From Zanthoxylum bungeanum (lineage: Eukaryota; Streptophyta; Magnoliopsida; Sapindales; Rutaceae): a DNA stretch of 64,000 nt. The stretch lies in NCBI GenBank assembly GCA_019454045.1, contig SKCR01047719.1:62001-126000 (forward strand). Direction: 5' to 3'. The position numbers and the translations under genes are program-made. Positions 23,463 through 33,307 of the stretch are shown one piece after another; the first letter of the stretch is position 1; every line of letters starts with the position of its first letter. Under the pieces are notes generated by a model. The model ran no database searches. It was given only the letters and a program-made list of their open reading frames with translations, and had not been told where the DNA came from.

Positions 23463-24815
23463 TGTTGGGGTTTTAGGGGCTAAATCCGGTAACGCAGCGG
23501 AAACGGTGGAAAATCAAATTTTCCGATTTCAAAAATTTATCTCAGATTAATTAAATAAACATATTTATTTAATTATCCAATAATCAAATTATGAAATAAA
23601 ATTCAATAAATCAAATTTATGTGAATTTACCGAATTGCCCTTACACTTGGTATTTTGTTCATTTTAGTCCGAAATTGTTCAAATCAATTTTGGATGATTC
23701 TAAATCATTTCTAAGATGAACTTAACATGTCCTAAATGTCAAAACACCAAATGCAACAAAAAACCCAAAATCCCTCATTTGGCCCAGAGTCACCTTAGGT
23801 GACAAAATTGTGCATTTTGCACTTCCATGCTTCAAGACACATCCAAATGAAATCCAATCAACATGAAACTTTATATGCATCATATACACATCCTTATACA
23901 CAACATAAATGAAAAGCCCCAAATTTGGATGAGGACTTAAACCCTAATTTTTCAATTTATTCAAATTGGACAAATTAGACCAAATTGGTTAAATCAATTA
24001 CTTTAATCATCATTCTTCCATCCAATTAAAGTCTCAACACAATGAAATAACTATAGATCAAATCTAGGTCATTTAAGAGTGGGTCAACAACTCTAGATTA
24101 GCAACAAAGTTTCCAAAACCATAAAAGAACACTTATAACTACACTAGTCACAAGCTTCCATCATCATACATGCTCAACACTTTCACCAAAATTTCATTCA
24201 TCAAAAACACAAAGAATAAAGAAAAGAATAACATGAGAATATCACAAGATGTAGCCTAGATCTTAAGGAACATTTTCCCTTCTAATAGTAGGTTGAAGAA
24301 ACTTACTAAATCTTAAGCTTTCTTTGATTTTCTCTTTGTTTTTCTTCTTCTTCCTCACAAGCTTCTTTTGTTTCTTTTTTAATGGAGTTTGTAAAGTGTA
24401 TTAGGTTATTTACCAAATGAAAAATAAAACAATTTATACTTGTCTCACTTTAACCTTGGCCGAATTTGGCCAAGCATTTACAAGAAAAATTAATTTCAAT
24501 TTCATTTGAATTTCAATTTTTTCAACTTGTTAAATATCTAATAAACACTTTATAGATATTTTAATTAAGTCAACAAAGGCAACTAAGCCTTAAAAACAAA
24601 TATCCAAATCTTAAGATATTTATATTTTAATTAATTTAATCATTTAACAATTAATTAATTTATTAATTAATTAAATCCAAATATATTAAATATATGTATT
24701 ATATTTACATTAAATATTAAATACATATATACATTTATGATATTAGTCAAATATCTCAATTTGACTATTAATTAATGTGTATTTAAATTAATCAAATATT
24801 AAATGTAAATACACA
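23463..24815 (-). mobile_element. C2: right (5') LTR, truncated
   Basis: It aligns with the first ~1.35 kb of the left LTR and stops at ...AAATACACA. It then jumps directly into the 3' untranslated part of A1. About 1.1 kb of this LTR and the adjoining A1 sequence are missing, so a deletion removed the original right junction. Confidence 0.8.
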
Positions 24816-25564
24816 TATAGTTCCCTAAAGCCAACTGGTTTGGGAGTCACTAGCCCAAAGCTCGCTACATGGATCAAAGATGCTGCAAAAATATATATAT
24901 ATGAAGTTTGAGTAATTAAGTCTGCAGGGGTGTCTTAACACCGGATGCCCTAAATCCAACTGGTTTGGGAGCCGCCGACCCAACACTCGCTACATAGATG
25001 GAAGATATTGTATATAAAAAAAATCAAAAATCAAAGAAAAAATCAGAAAAATCAGAAAAATTATTCCATTGCTACAAAAAGGTGTGAATTCTGATAAAAC
25101 TTTAGGACAAAAATATTACTCTCTTATCAACTGCACTTATGACTGTTGTGGGCAAAAATGAGTTGTTTAATATTCTGTTGGTTGTGTATATGGAGAATGG
25201 TAAATATAATCGGAGAATTTACTTATTCGGTAATTTAAAAAGAAAGAAAACAACTAGTAACTTAGAGTAGAAGTTTCATATGATTTGTCACTAACTTATT
25301 TATTCTCTTTTCGCTTGTCTTTTTGCTTTTGTGTGCATTAGTTTCACTACCTTTTTACTTTTGTAAAATGTTTGTGGGTATCATTGCTGTAAACCCTCAC
25401 GAGACTACAACTCGTCCACTAGGGACACTTAGGGGTTTAAAGGCTTGTTGCATACGCTAAATGCAACCGTGATCCCTACAAAAGTGGCTTAGGTTAATTT
25501 TATCTTTATGTTATTTTATTCTGTGTTTTGCTCGAGGACTAGCAAAATGTTAGGTTTGGGGGTG
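24816..25564 (+). mobile_element. A1: 3' internal region with tandem duplication and polypurine tract
   Basis: This matches A2 46039-46830 in reverse orientation. It begins with two diverged copies of a ~125-bp unit sharing AACTGGTTTGGGAG, CTCGCTACAT and GTGTCTTAACACCGG. A short reading frame remnant (about 25060-25210, LLQKGVNSDKTLG) corresponds to the A2 ORF at 46343-46600 but is interrupted. The end is CTCGAGGACTAGCAAAATGT then AGGTTTGGGGGTG (25552-25564), the polypurine tract directly before the right LTR. Confidence 0.75.
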
Positions 25565-25769
25565 TGATGAGTGGTAATTATTCACTATTTCCCACTCGTT
25601 TAACTTAATATTTTGTATAGTTTCTTGAGTTTTGTGAATATTTTGATGTGTTTTGTGTTATTTTGTAGATAAATAAAGTTTCAGGACTCTCTGGAGGTGA
25701 TTTGGGCCCAAAACAGTGAAAATTGGACAAAAAGGCATTTTCGTAATTCTGCGCGTCACGATGCTCAAG
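25565..25769 (+). mobile_element. A1: right LTR, left part (split by G2)
   Basis: The first 205 bp of the A1 3' LTR start TGATGAGTGGTAATTATTC. It breaks at TCAAG (25765-25769), one copy of the G2 target duplication. The LTR resumes at 33308. Confidence 0.85.
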
Positions 25770-26416
25770 TGACATGATCCAGGCCGACAACAAACCAAAG
25801 GACGCATTACAAGTACCAGAAGGGCCAATTATGAGGCATAGGACCAAAAGACTCAGAGAAGCAATGGCGGGATTAGTTCAGAGTTTTATGGCCGACTGCA
25901 ACAACAAATAGAGATGCATGTGGGCTTCGATGGAAAGGGCCCAAAACCAATTCACTTGGCCCAAATCAGTTTAGAATAAAGCTTCCTAGGCATTTGAAGA
26001 CTTAAAGACTTGATATTTGTGTAATTTCATTTTTAAGGGCATTGTTGTCTTTATGCCTTTAGGGTTTCTTTTTGTAACACTATTTAAGCTTACTTTCTTC
26101 TTCATTTGAGGGTAATCAACGAAATTGTAAACTCAAAAGCTTAAAGCTTTGGCTATGGCCAAATTATTGTATGGGAGGGATTCCCCTTTTCAAGTTTGAA
26201 TCGATTTATTTAAGTTTGGCACACTTAGTGGCGTCTCTATTGCTAGCAAAACACTACAAGGATTCATCTTAAAGGTTCTCAAGGGCAAGTTCTTTGTGGG
26301 TCTTCTTTGTGGCCTTGGAAGGGTTTTGTTCCTACAAAATCAAATTCGCGGTTCTTGGGGTTCTGTCCGTTGCTTGGGGTTTGCTTGGATTTCGAATCCA
26401 AGTGGGTTTCTTGTCA
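25770..26416 (+). mobile_element. G2: 5' LTR
   Basis: The 647-bp LTR is closely similar to 32668-33302. Its first ~210 bp are the duplicated 3' end of the pol coding frame, here without function. A promoter-like TATTTAAGCTTACTTTC stretch is near 26086. The primer-binding site TGGTATCTAGAGC (26419-26431) follows, an initiator-Met-type site with a small insertion/mutation. Confidence 0.85.
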
Positions 26417-27942
26417 TTTGGTATCTAGAGCTCAGGGTTCCAAGGTCTGATTTTTCTATCTTTCCTTTTGTTTGATTCTGTTTTTATTTTGTTCTTTGTT
26501 ATTTTCGTTTCAGTTCTTGTTGGATCTTGTTTCTGTTTTTGTTTTGTTCATATTCTGGATATGGTTTTGTTGTTCTGCATATCAGTTCATCTTTTATCTT
26601 TTATCAGTTCGTCATAGTTGCATATCAGTTCATCTTTATCATTTTCCAGTTCTGGGTTTCTGTTATGTTCTTCCCATCAGTTCGTCATATTCATTCTGTT
26701 CTTCAGCATATGTTTAAGAAATAAGCATGTTCTTTGGCGGCTGTGTGATTTGTTTCTATAACCATAGTGAAGTCTGAAATCAGACCCTGAAATCTTAGCT
26801 TTTGAAATCAGACCTAAAACGTAACCTTTGAAATCTGCCTCTGAAATCAGACTCTGAGTTCAGACCTTGAAAGTTAACCATTGCATCAAACTATGAGATC
26901 AGACCCTGAAACTTAGCCTCTGAAATCAGACCCAGACCAGTAGCCTCTGAAATCAGACCCTGAATAGTAACCTCTGAAAATTAGCCTCTGAATTCAGACC
27001 CTGAAACAGACCAGTAGCCTCTGAAATCAGACCTTGACCAGTAACCTCTGAAAATTAGCCTCTGAATTCAGACCCTGAAATCAGACCCTTATTCACCTCT
27101 GAAATCAGACCCTGACCAGTAACCTCTGAAAATTAGCCTCTGAATTCAGACCCTAAAATCAGACCCTTATTCGACTCTGAAATCAGACACTGACCAGCAG
27201 ACCCTGGATTCAGACCCTGGATTCAGACCCTCATTAGACTCTGAAATCAGGCTTTGAAAACCAGCCTCTGAAATCAGAACCTATATCAGCCTCTGAAATC
27301 AGAACCATATTTAGCATCTGACGTTATCAAAAAATAAAAATAAAAAATAAAGAAGAAAAGAAAGGGACTTGAGTGATAGTGATCACTTGAGCAAAAAAAA
27401 AAAAAAAAAGTAAAAAAGTGAAATTTTTTGGTTGAATCTAGTTTGTTCCATATTATCATTTAGGTGCCCGTGGAGGGTATCCCATCAAAATTTCTATAGC
27501 GGTGCCAAATTTTCTCCCGAAATTGCATACGACCGTGAATTTGCATGCTTATTTTTTTCCATTGTGCTAATTGTTTACTCCTTATTTCTAATTACTCTAG
27601 TTTAAGTATTATTGATTGAGTCTCCGTCATTACTATTCCTGTTGTATTTGTTTTCCGCCTGCCCTATATTATATATATATTGTTGGGTCCGTTGTGTGTT
27701 CGTGCTAGCTGCTTGAGGACTACATTTGGTTTGTATTCTTGGATAAGTGTGGTTCACATTTGAATTGAGGACGAACTCAAGAGTGGTAAAAGGCAGTGAT
27801 TATGAGCACAATATCGGGTAAAAGCCAATAGAGTGCAAACACGAGTGGAGTGATATCATTCGAGTGTAAACACGTGAGATTGTGAGGATTTAGATATGTT
27901 TTTACTTTCTTGTTATTTCTAATCTGTTTGTTTAGTGTTGAG
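26417..27942 (+). mobile_element. G2: leader region with minisatellite
   Basis: This 1.5-kb region lies between the primer site and the gag ATG. The first part is T-rich (26450-26720), giving spurious hydrophobic open frames. The array 26768-27320 consists of ~20-bp units. A simple A-run is near 27393-27409. No host gene is present. Confidence 0.75.
26768..27320. repeat. ~20-bp minisatellite in G2 leader
   Basis: There are roughly 25 degenerate copies of a unit near CTCTGAAATCAGACCCTGA. A higher-order pattern is visible: the segment starting CCTCTGAAAATTAGCC recurs at about 26971, 27045 and 27123 (74 and 78 bp apart). This indicates recent amplification of multi-unit blocks. Confidence 0.88.
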
Positions 27943-29167
27943 ATGGCATGTCTAACTACTGATGAAAAGCTTGAGGCTTTGGATAGGAAATTTACAGATA
28001 TGATGGAGAACATGAATACTGCTTTGGAGAGATTGTCCAAGAGTGTAGAAAGTATTCAAACTGGTAGCGGTCCCAGAGTACCACCACCTCAGAATGTACC
28101 ACCACCTCACAATGTGCCACCTCGCCATGTACCACCACAGTATGTACCACGAGATGAAGAGAGGAAGCTGAAAATGAGTTTGATGATTCTGATGGTTTTG
28201 ATGATGTGGAGGAGGAGAGATTTCCGTCTGGGCATGATAGGGGCCTAATAGGAGGTTGATAGGAGGAATGATAGGAGGGATAGACGGTTTGATGATAGAG
28301 GTGCATTTGATGCCAGGAGAGGGGATTATGATCGGAGAGGATATGGTAGGCGAGGAGATGTAGATGGTGATCTAGGTAGCATCTAGATCAAGATACCAAC
28401 ATTCCAAGGCAAGAATGATCCTGAAGCTTATTTAGAATGGAAAAGAAAATAGAATTGATTTTCAACTGTCATCACTACTCAGACGAGAAGAAGATCAGTC
28501 TAGCAGCAATTGAGTTTACCGATTATGCTATGATTTGGTGGGATCAGCTTGTCTCTACTCGGAGGGAAACTATGAGAGACCGGTTCAGACATGGGCAGAA
28601 CTTAGGGGTCTCATGAGAAAGAGATTTATACCCAGCCATTACTATAGGGAGTTGTATCAGAAACTACAACATCTGTATCAGGGGACCAAAAGTGTTGATG
28701 ACTATTACACAGAGATGGAAGTTGCCATGATCAGGGCAAATGTAGTTGAGGATGCAGAAGCTACTATGGCACGGTTTCTAGGGGGCTTGAATAGAGAGAT
28801 TGCAAACATGGTGGAGTTGCATCATTATGTTGATTTGGAGGATATGCTTCAAATGGCTATCAAGATAGAAAGGCAACTCAAGAAAAAGTCAACATCCAGA
28901 TTTGGTACTCAGACTACTTCTGCATGGAAAGGGAAATGAGTTCCGAATGAGAAGCGAGATGGAGGCTTTGACAAGCCTAGAGGCGAATTCAGTGGAGGCT
29001 TTAATAAGCCTAGGGCCGAACCTAGTGCCAAGAGTAAAGAGGCTGCAGAACCGAGCAAAACTAGACCAAAACCTGAGGGTGCATCTGCTAGAACTAAAGA
29101 TGTCAAGTGTTTCAAGTGTTTGGGAATGGGACACTATGCTTCACAATGTCCTAATAGGCAACCTTAG
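27943..29167 (+). pseudogene. G2 gag (capsid/nucleocapsid), frameshifted
   Basis: It starts at ATG 27943 (MACLTTDEKLEALDRKFTDM), with an early coiled-coil-like segment and a PPP-NVPP repeat. The frame shifts near 28165, where an acidic EAENEFDDSDGFDD segment follows, and stops occur at about 28248 and 28384. The retrotransposon gag core is clear: IKIPTFQGKNDPEAYLEW (28390-28440), MRKRFIPSHYYRELYQKLQ, and TMARFLGGLNREIANMVELH (28760-28830). The zinc knuckle C-F-K-C-L-G-M-G-H-Y-A-S-Q-C lies at about 29108-29151. The product would form particles and bind RNA. It is disabled by at least three frameshifts. Confidence 0.85.
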
Positions 29168-29339
29168 TGATTGATAAAAAGAGGGGGGAGATGTGTACTC
29201 TACGATAGTGAGGTTGAGGAGGAGAGATGCCAGAGTTGGGGGATGCTAGTGACCATGAGGGAGCTGCATACCCGCTGGATAACTTATCATTAGTTGTCAA
29301 GCGTGCTTTGAGTGCACATGTTGTAGAGGATGAGAGTGT

Positions 29340-30040
29340 GCAGCAGAGGGAGATATATTCCATACTAGGTGTCGTGTGAATGCAAGGGGTGTAGTATGAT
29401 CATAGATGGGGGCCGTTGTACTAATGTTGCTAGCACAGCTTTGATTGAGCGATTGGGGTTGAGTTGCTTGAGACACCGAAGCCTTACAAGTTGCAGTGGC
29501 TAAATGATTGTGGGGAGATAAGTGTGACAAAGCAGGTACTGTGAGCTTTACCATTGGGCCATACACAGATGATGTCCTATGTGATGTGATACCAAAGCAT
29601 GCAGGACATATTCTTTTGGGCAGCCGTGGCAGTTTGATAAGAAGGTTATTCATGATGGGTTCAAGAACAAGTACTCTTTCCAGCATAAGGGAAAACCCAT
29701 TACATTATATCCACTTATACCTCCACAAGTCCATGACGATCAGGTTAAGTTGCAACTTGAGCGTGACAAAGAGAGAGCGAAAGGAAACACCACCTTGGGG
29801 GTGAGACTAGTAAGAGTGGTGTATCTGGTGAGAAAAATAAGGCCAAGGCCGTGGGAGTTCCCAAGGGGAGTGTGAGTGAACGTGAGAGGGAAACAAAAGG
29901 GAGAGTTAAAAAGAGTTTCTACATGGGTGAGGGTGAAGCGAAGAAAAGCGTTCAAGGCTAGCAAGCTCATGCTATTGTTAGTCGATAAGGAGCCTCATAT
30001 TTATTTTACTAACGCTGACCCTTTGCTTCCTGTGTCTATT
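29340..30040 (+). pseudogene. G2 protease and linker, degraded
   Basis: The block RCRVNARGV then SIIDGGRCTNVASTALIERL (about 29367-29460) matches the retropepsin-like protease of plant chromoviruses, where the active site reads (I/V)IDGGSCTN. Downstream, AKHAGHILLGSR-type residues (about 29593-29635) fit the second conserved protease segment. The stretch leads into a charged linker before RT. Several frame changes occur. Confidence 0.75.
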
Positions 30041-30912
30041 TCATATCTTTTGCAGGATTACAGTGACGTACTCACAGAGGACATACCTAGTGGGCTTCCA
30101 CCCATTAGAGGTATTAAGCACCAGATAGACTTCATACCTGGAGCAGTCATTCTTAACAGACTGGCTTATAGGAGCAATCCTGAGGAGACAAATGAGCTAC
30201 AAAGGCAAGTACGGGAATTGATGGATAAGGAGTATGTAAGGGAAAGCATGAGCCCTTGTGTGCAGTACCAGTACTTCTAGTTCCTAAGAAAGATGGGACG
30301 TGGCGTATGTGCATTGATTGTCGAGCTATCAACAATATTACGGTAAAGTATCGTCACCCCATTCCTAGACTAGATGACATGTTGGATGAATTGCATGGTT
30401 CCAAAATTTTTAGTAAGATTGACTTAAAGAGTGGATACCATCAAATTCGCATGAGAGAGGGAGATGAGTGGAAAACTGCATTTAAGACTAAATATGGCTT
30501 GTATGAATGGTTAGTTATGCCATTTGGTCTCTCAAACGCACCTAGCACATTTATGAGATTGATGAATCATGTTATGCGTGCATTTTTAGGTAAGTTTGTT
30601 GTGGTTTATTTTGATGACATCTTAGTTTAGAGTAAAACAGTAGATGAGCATGTGATGCATTTGAAGCAGGTACTTGATGTTTTACGAAAAGAACAATTGT
30701 ATGCTAACTCTGACAAATGCACATTTTGCATGGATATAATTGTTTTTCTTGGCTTTGTTGTGAGTGCAGATGGCATCAAGGTAGATGTGGAGAAGGTAAA
30801 GGCAATTCAGGAATGGCCTATACCAACTACAGTGACAGAAGTCTGAAGCTTTCATGGGTTAGCGAGCTTCTATAGGAGATTTGTCAAGGACTTCAGTAGC
30901 ATTGCCGCGCCA
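30041..30912 (+). pseudogene. G2 reverse transcriptase domain
   Basis: RT begins with LLQDYSDVLTEDIPSGLPP (30046-30100) and continues to [16 protein letters not shown]. It changes frame at about 30270 and resumes [20 protein letters not shown]. Catalytic blocks are intact: [15 protein letters not shown] (first Asp), [12 protein letters not shown] and [10 protein letters not shown] (catalytic Asp pair) at 30598-30627. A TAG stop follows FDDILV at 30628-30630 where a tyrosine codon is expected, and a TGA at 30844-30846 replaces an expected arginine before [13 protein letters not shown]. The enzyme would copy the element RNA into cDNA within particles. Confidence 0.9.
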
Positions 30913-31400
30913 TTGACTGAGGTAGTAAAGAAAACAGTTGGTTTTCAATGGGGCGAGGCGCAAGAGCGAGCATTCCAGGACCTTAAAGCAAAGTTATGCA
31001 GTGTACCCATTTTAGCACTACCCAACTTCGAGAAGACATTTGAGATTGAGTGTGACGCATCAGGGTTAGGTATTGGAGCAGTTCTCATGCAAGAAAAGCG
31101 GCCAATAGCCTATTTTAGTGAGAAGCTGAATGAAGCAGCTTTGAGGTACCCCACGTATGACAAAGAGTTATATGCGCTTGTGAGAGCACTTGAGACATGG
31201 CAGCACTACTTGTGGCCTAAAGAGTTCGTGATCCACACCGACCATGAATCATTAAAACACTTGAAGGGTCAAGGTAAGCTGAATAAGCGACACGCAAAAT
31301 GGATGGAATTCATTGAGTCATTTCCATATGTTATACGCTACAAGCAAGGTAAAGAAAACATAGTGGCTGATGCATTATCTCGCATGTATGTTTTACTTAC
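30913..31400 (+). pseudogene. G2 RNase H domain
   Basis: This domain is intact and in frame with the following integrase. Recognisable elements are [18 protein letters not shown] (first catalytic Asp), [29 protein letters not shown] (Glu) and [13 protein letters not shown] (Asp). The linker [15 protein letters not shown] then marks the RNase H to integrase boundary. RNase H degrades the RNA strand during cDNA synthesis. No stop lies within the domain. Confidence 0.9.
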
Positions 31401-32878
31401 TTCAATGCATGCACGGATGTTGGGATTTGATTTGATTAAGGAATTATATGAGTGTGATTCTGATTTTGGTGAGATTTTTGCTACTTGTGCAAAGTCATCT
31501 TTTGGAAAGTTTTACATTCATGACGGATTCTTATTTAAAGCGAACAGGTTGTGTGTTCCTTCTTGGAGTATGCGTGAGTTGCTTGTGAAGGAAGCGCATG
31601 GGGGAGGTTTGATGGGGCATTTTAGGTTTACTAAGACTTTAGCTATTTTACATGAGCACTTTTATTGGCCTAAAATGAAACGTGATGTTGAGCGTATTTG
31701 TGATAAATGTCTAACATGTAAGCATGCTAAATCTAAATTAATGCCACATGGTTTGTATACTCCTTTGCCTGTACCTAGTGAACCCTGGGTTGATATATCG
31801 ATGGATTTTGTGTTAGGTTTGCCTAGGACAAAGAGGGGTAGAGATTCAATCTTTGTTGTAGTTGATAGGTTTAGTAAAATGGCTCATTTCATTGCATGTC
31901 ATAAAACCGATGATGCTACAAACATTGCAGATTTATTTTTCAGAGACATAGTTCGACTCCATGGTATACCTAGGAGTATTGTATCTGATAGAGATGTTAA
32001 GTTCCTTAGCCATTTTTGGAAGGTGTGTGTGGGCTAAACTAGGCACCAAACTATTGTATTCTACCACATGTCATCCACAGACTGATGGACAAACAGAGGT
32101 CGTTAATAGGACTTTATCTCAATTATTGCGCACTATAGTTGGCAAGAATTTGAAGAGTTGGGAAGATTGTTTGCCATTTATTGAGTTTGCATATAATCGT
32201 AGCATTCATTCTTCTACATCATTTTCACCTTTTGAAATTGTTTATGGTTTTCAGCCACTAACTCCATTGGATTTGTTACCTTTGCCTGTTGATGAGCATG
32301 CGGGGCTAGATGGAAAAAGGAAAGCCGATTTGGTGAAGCACATACATGAGAAAGCAATAGAGCAAATACAACGGAAGAATGAGCAATATGCTTCTCATGC
32401 TAATAAGGGAAGAAAGCGTGTGGTATTTCAGCCTGGAGATTGGGTTTGGGTACACATGCGCAAGGAGAGATTTCCTGAACAACGTAAATCTAAGCTACAA
32501 CCGAGAGGGGATGGTCCATTTCAAGTTTTGGAACGGATTAATGACAATGCATACAAGCTGGATTTACAAGGTAAGTATAATGTGTCTGCTACATTTAATG
32601 TTTCTGACTTAACTCATTTTGATGCAGGTACAGATTCGAGGTCGAATCCTTTTCAAGAGCGAGGGGATGACATGATCCAGGCCGACAACAAACCAAAGGA
32701 AGCATTACAAGTACCAGAAGGGCCAATTACGAGGCAGAGGACCAAAAGACTTAGAGAAGCAATGGCGGGATTAGTTCAGAGTTTTATGGCCGACTGCAAC
32801 AAACAAATAGAGATGCATGTGGGCTTCGATGGAAAGGGCCCAAAACCAATTCACTTGGCCCAAATCAGTTTAGAATAA
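31401..32878 (+). pseudogene. G2 integrase with C-terminal tail overlapping the 3' LTR
   Basis: The zinc-binding HHCC domain is present: [11 protein letters not shown]...HFYWP...[12 protein letters not shown] (31590-31730). The catalytic core has SMDFVLGLP (first Asp), VSDRDVKF (second Asp), a frameshift around 32030, then TCHPQTDGQTEVVNRTLSQL (Glu). After the core come FEIVYGFQPLTPLDLLPLP, KVYQPGDWV-like VVFQPGDWVWVHMRKERFP and PRGDGPFQVLERINDNAYKL. The tail SRSNPFQERGDDMIQ then enters the LTR at 32668 and ends at TAA 32876-32878. Without the frameshift the domain looks complete. No chromodomain aromatic cage is apparent. Confidence 0.9.
32655..32667 (+). other. G2 polypurine tract inside the pol frame
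   Basis: AAGAGCGAGGGGA abuts the 3' LTR start TGACATG and simultaneously encodes QERG of the integrase tail. The plus-strand primer is therefore embedded in coding sequence. Confidence 0.7.
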
Positions 32879-33302
32879 AACTTCCTAGGCATTTGAAGAC
32901 TTAAAGACTTGATATTTGTGTAATTTCGTTTTTAAGGGCATTGTTGTCTTTATGCCTTTAGGGTTTCTTTTTGTAACACTATTTAAGCTTACTTTCTTCT
33001 TCATTTGAGGGTAATAAACGAAATTTTAAACTCAAAAGCTTAAAGCTTTGGCTATGGCCGAATTATTGTAAGGGAGGGATTCCCCTTTTCAAGTTTGAAT
33101 CGATTTATCTAAGTTTGGCACACTTAGTGGCGTCTCCATTGCTAGCAAAACAGTACAAGGATTCATCTTAAAGGTTCTCAAGGGCAAGTTCTTTAGGGCC
33201 TTGGAAGGGTTTTGTTCCTACAAAATCAAATTCGCGGTTCTTGGGGTTCTGTCCGTTGCTTGAGGTTTGCTTGGATTTCGAATCCAAGTGGGTTTCTTGT
33301 CA
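32668..33302 (+). mobile_element. G2: 3' LTR
   Basis: The 635-bp LTR matches the 5' LTR and ends TTTCTTGTCA. The first 211 bp are translated as the end of pol. It is followed by GCAAG, the right copy of the target duplication. Confidence 0.88.
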
Positions 33303-33307
33303 GCAAG

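Larger units (their letters stand above)
16860..24815 (-). mobile_element. C2: degenerate Ty1/copia-type element nested in A1 gag
   Basis: LTR-like repeats at 16860-19328 and 23463-24815 flank 4.1 kb. Plus-strand termini are TGTAGGGGTTTTAGG (left copy), TGTTGGGGTTTTAGG (right copy) and ACCCCAACA. The minus-strand primer site AGTATCAGAGC is beside the right LTR, and a purine tract (minus strand GAGCAAGTGGGAGAAAT) is beside the left LTR, so the element is in minus orientation. The right (5') LTR is truncated and no target duplication survives on that side. No reading frame with a recognisable domain remains inside. Copia assignment rests on the primer site, termini, and similarity in layout to C3, which retains copia RT. 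Confidence 0.75.
25770..33302 (+). mobile_element. G2: Ty3/gypsy chromovirus (CRM-like) with near-complete gag-pol
   Basis: The 7.5-kb element has 647- and 635-bp LTRs (TGACATGATCC...TTTCTTGTCA). Flanks TCAAG/GCAAG (25765-25769, 33303-33307) differ at one base. Order is primer site, repetitive leader, gag, protease, RT, RNase H, integrase. The pol frame runs about 210 bp into the 3' LTR, a trait described for CRM (centromeric) chromoviruses, and no classical chromodomain is visible. Long intact blocks make it one of the younger layers, but frameshifts (about 28165, 28250, 28540, 30270, 32030) and stops (30628, 30844) disable it. CRM assignment is inference from the pol-LTR overlap and sequence style. 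Confidence 0.85.

Noticed and set aside
16860..24815. C2 as an intact autonomous element
   Set aside because: No reading frame survives in 4.1 kb and its 5' LTR is truncated.
26472..26724. Hydrophobic frames suggesting a membrane protein
   Set aside because: Located in the T-rich leader of G2 between primer site and gag. Two frames give equally hydrophobic products, a composition artefact.
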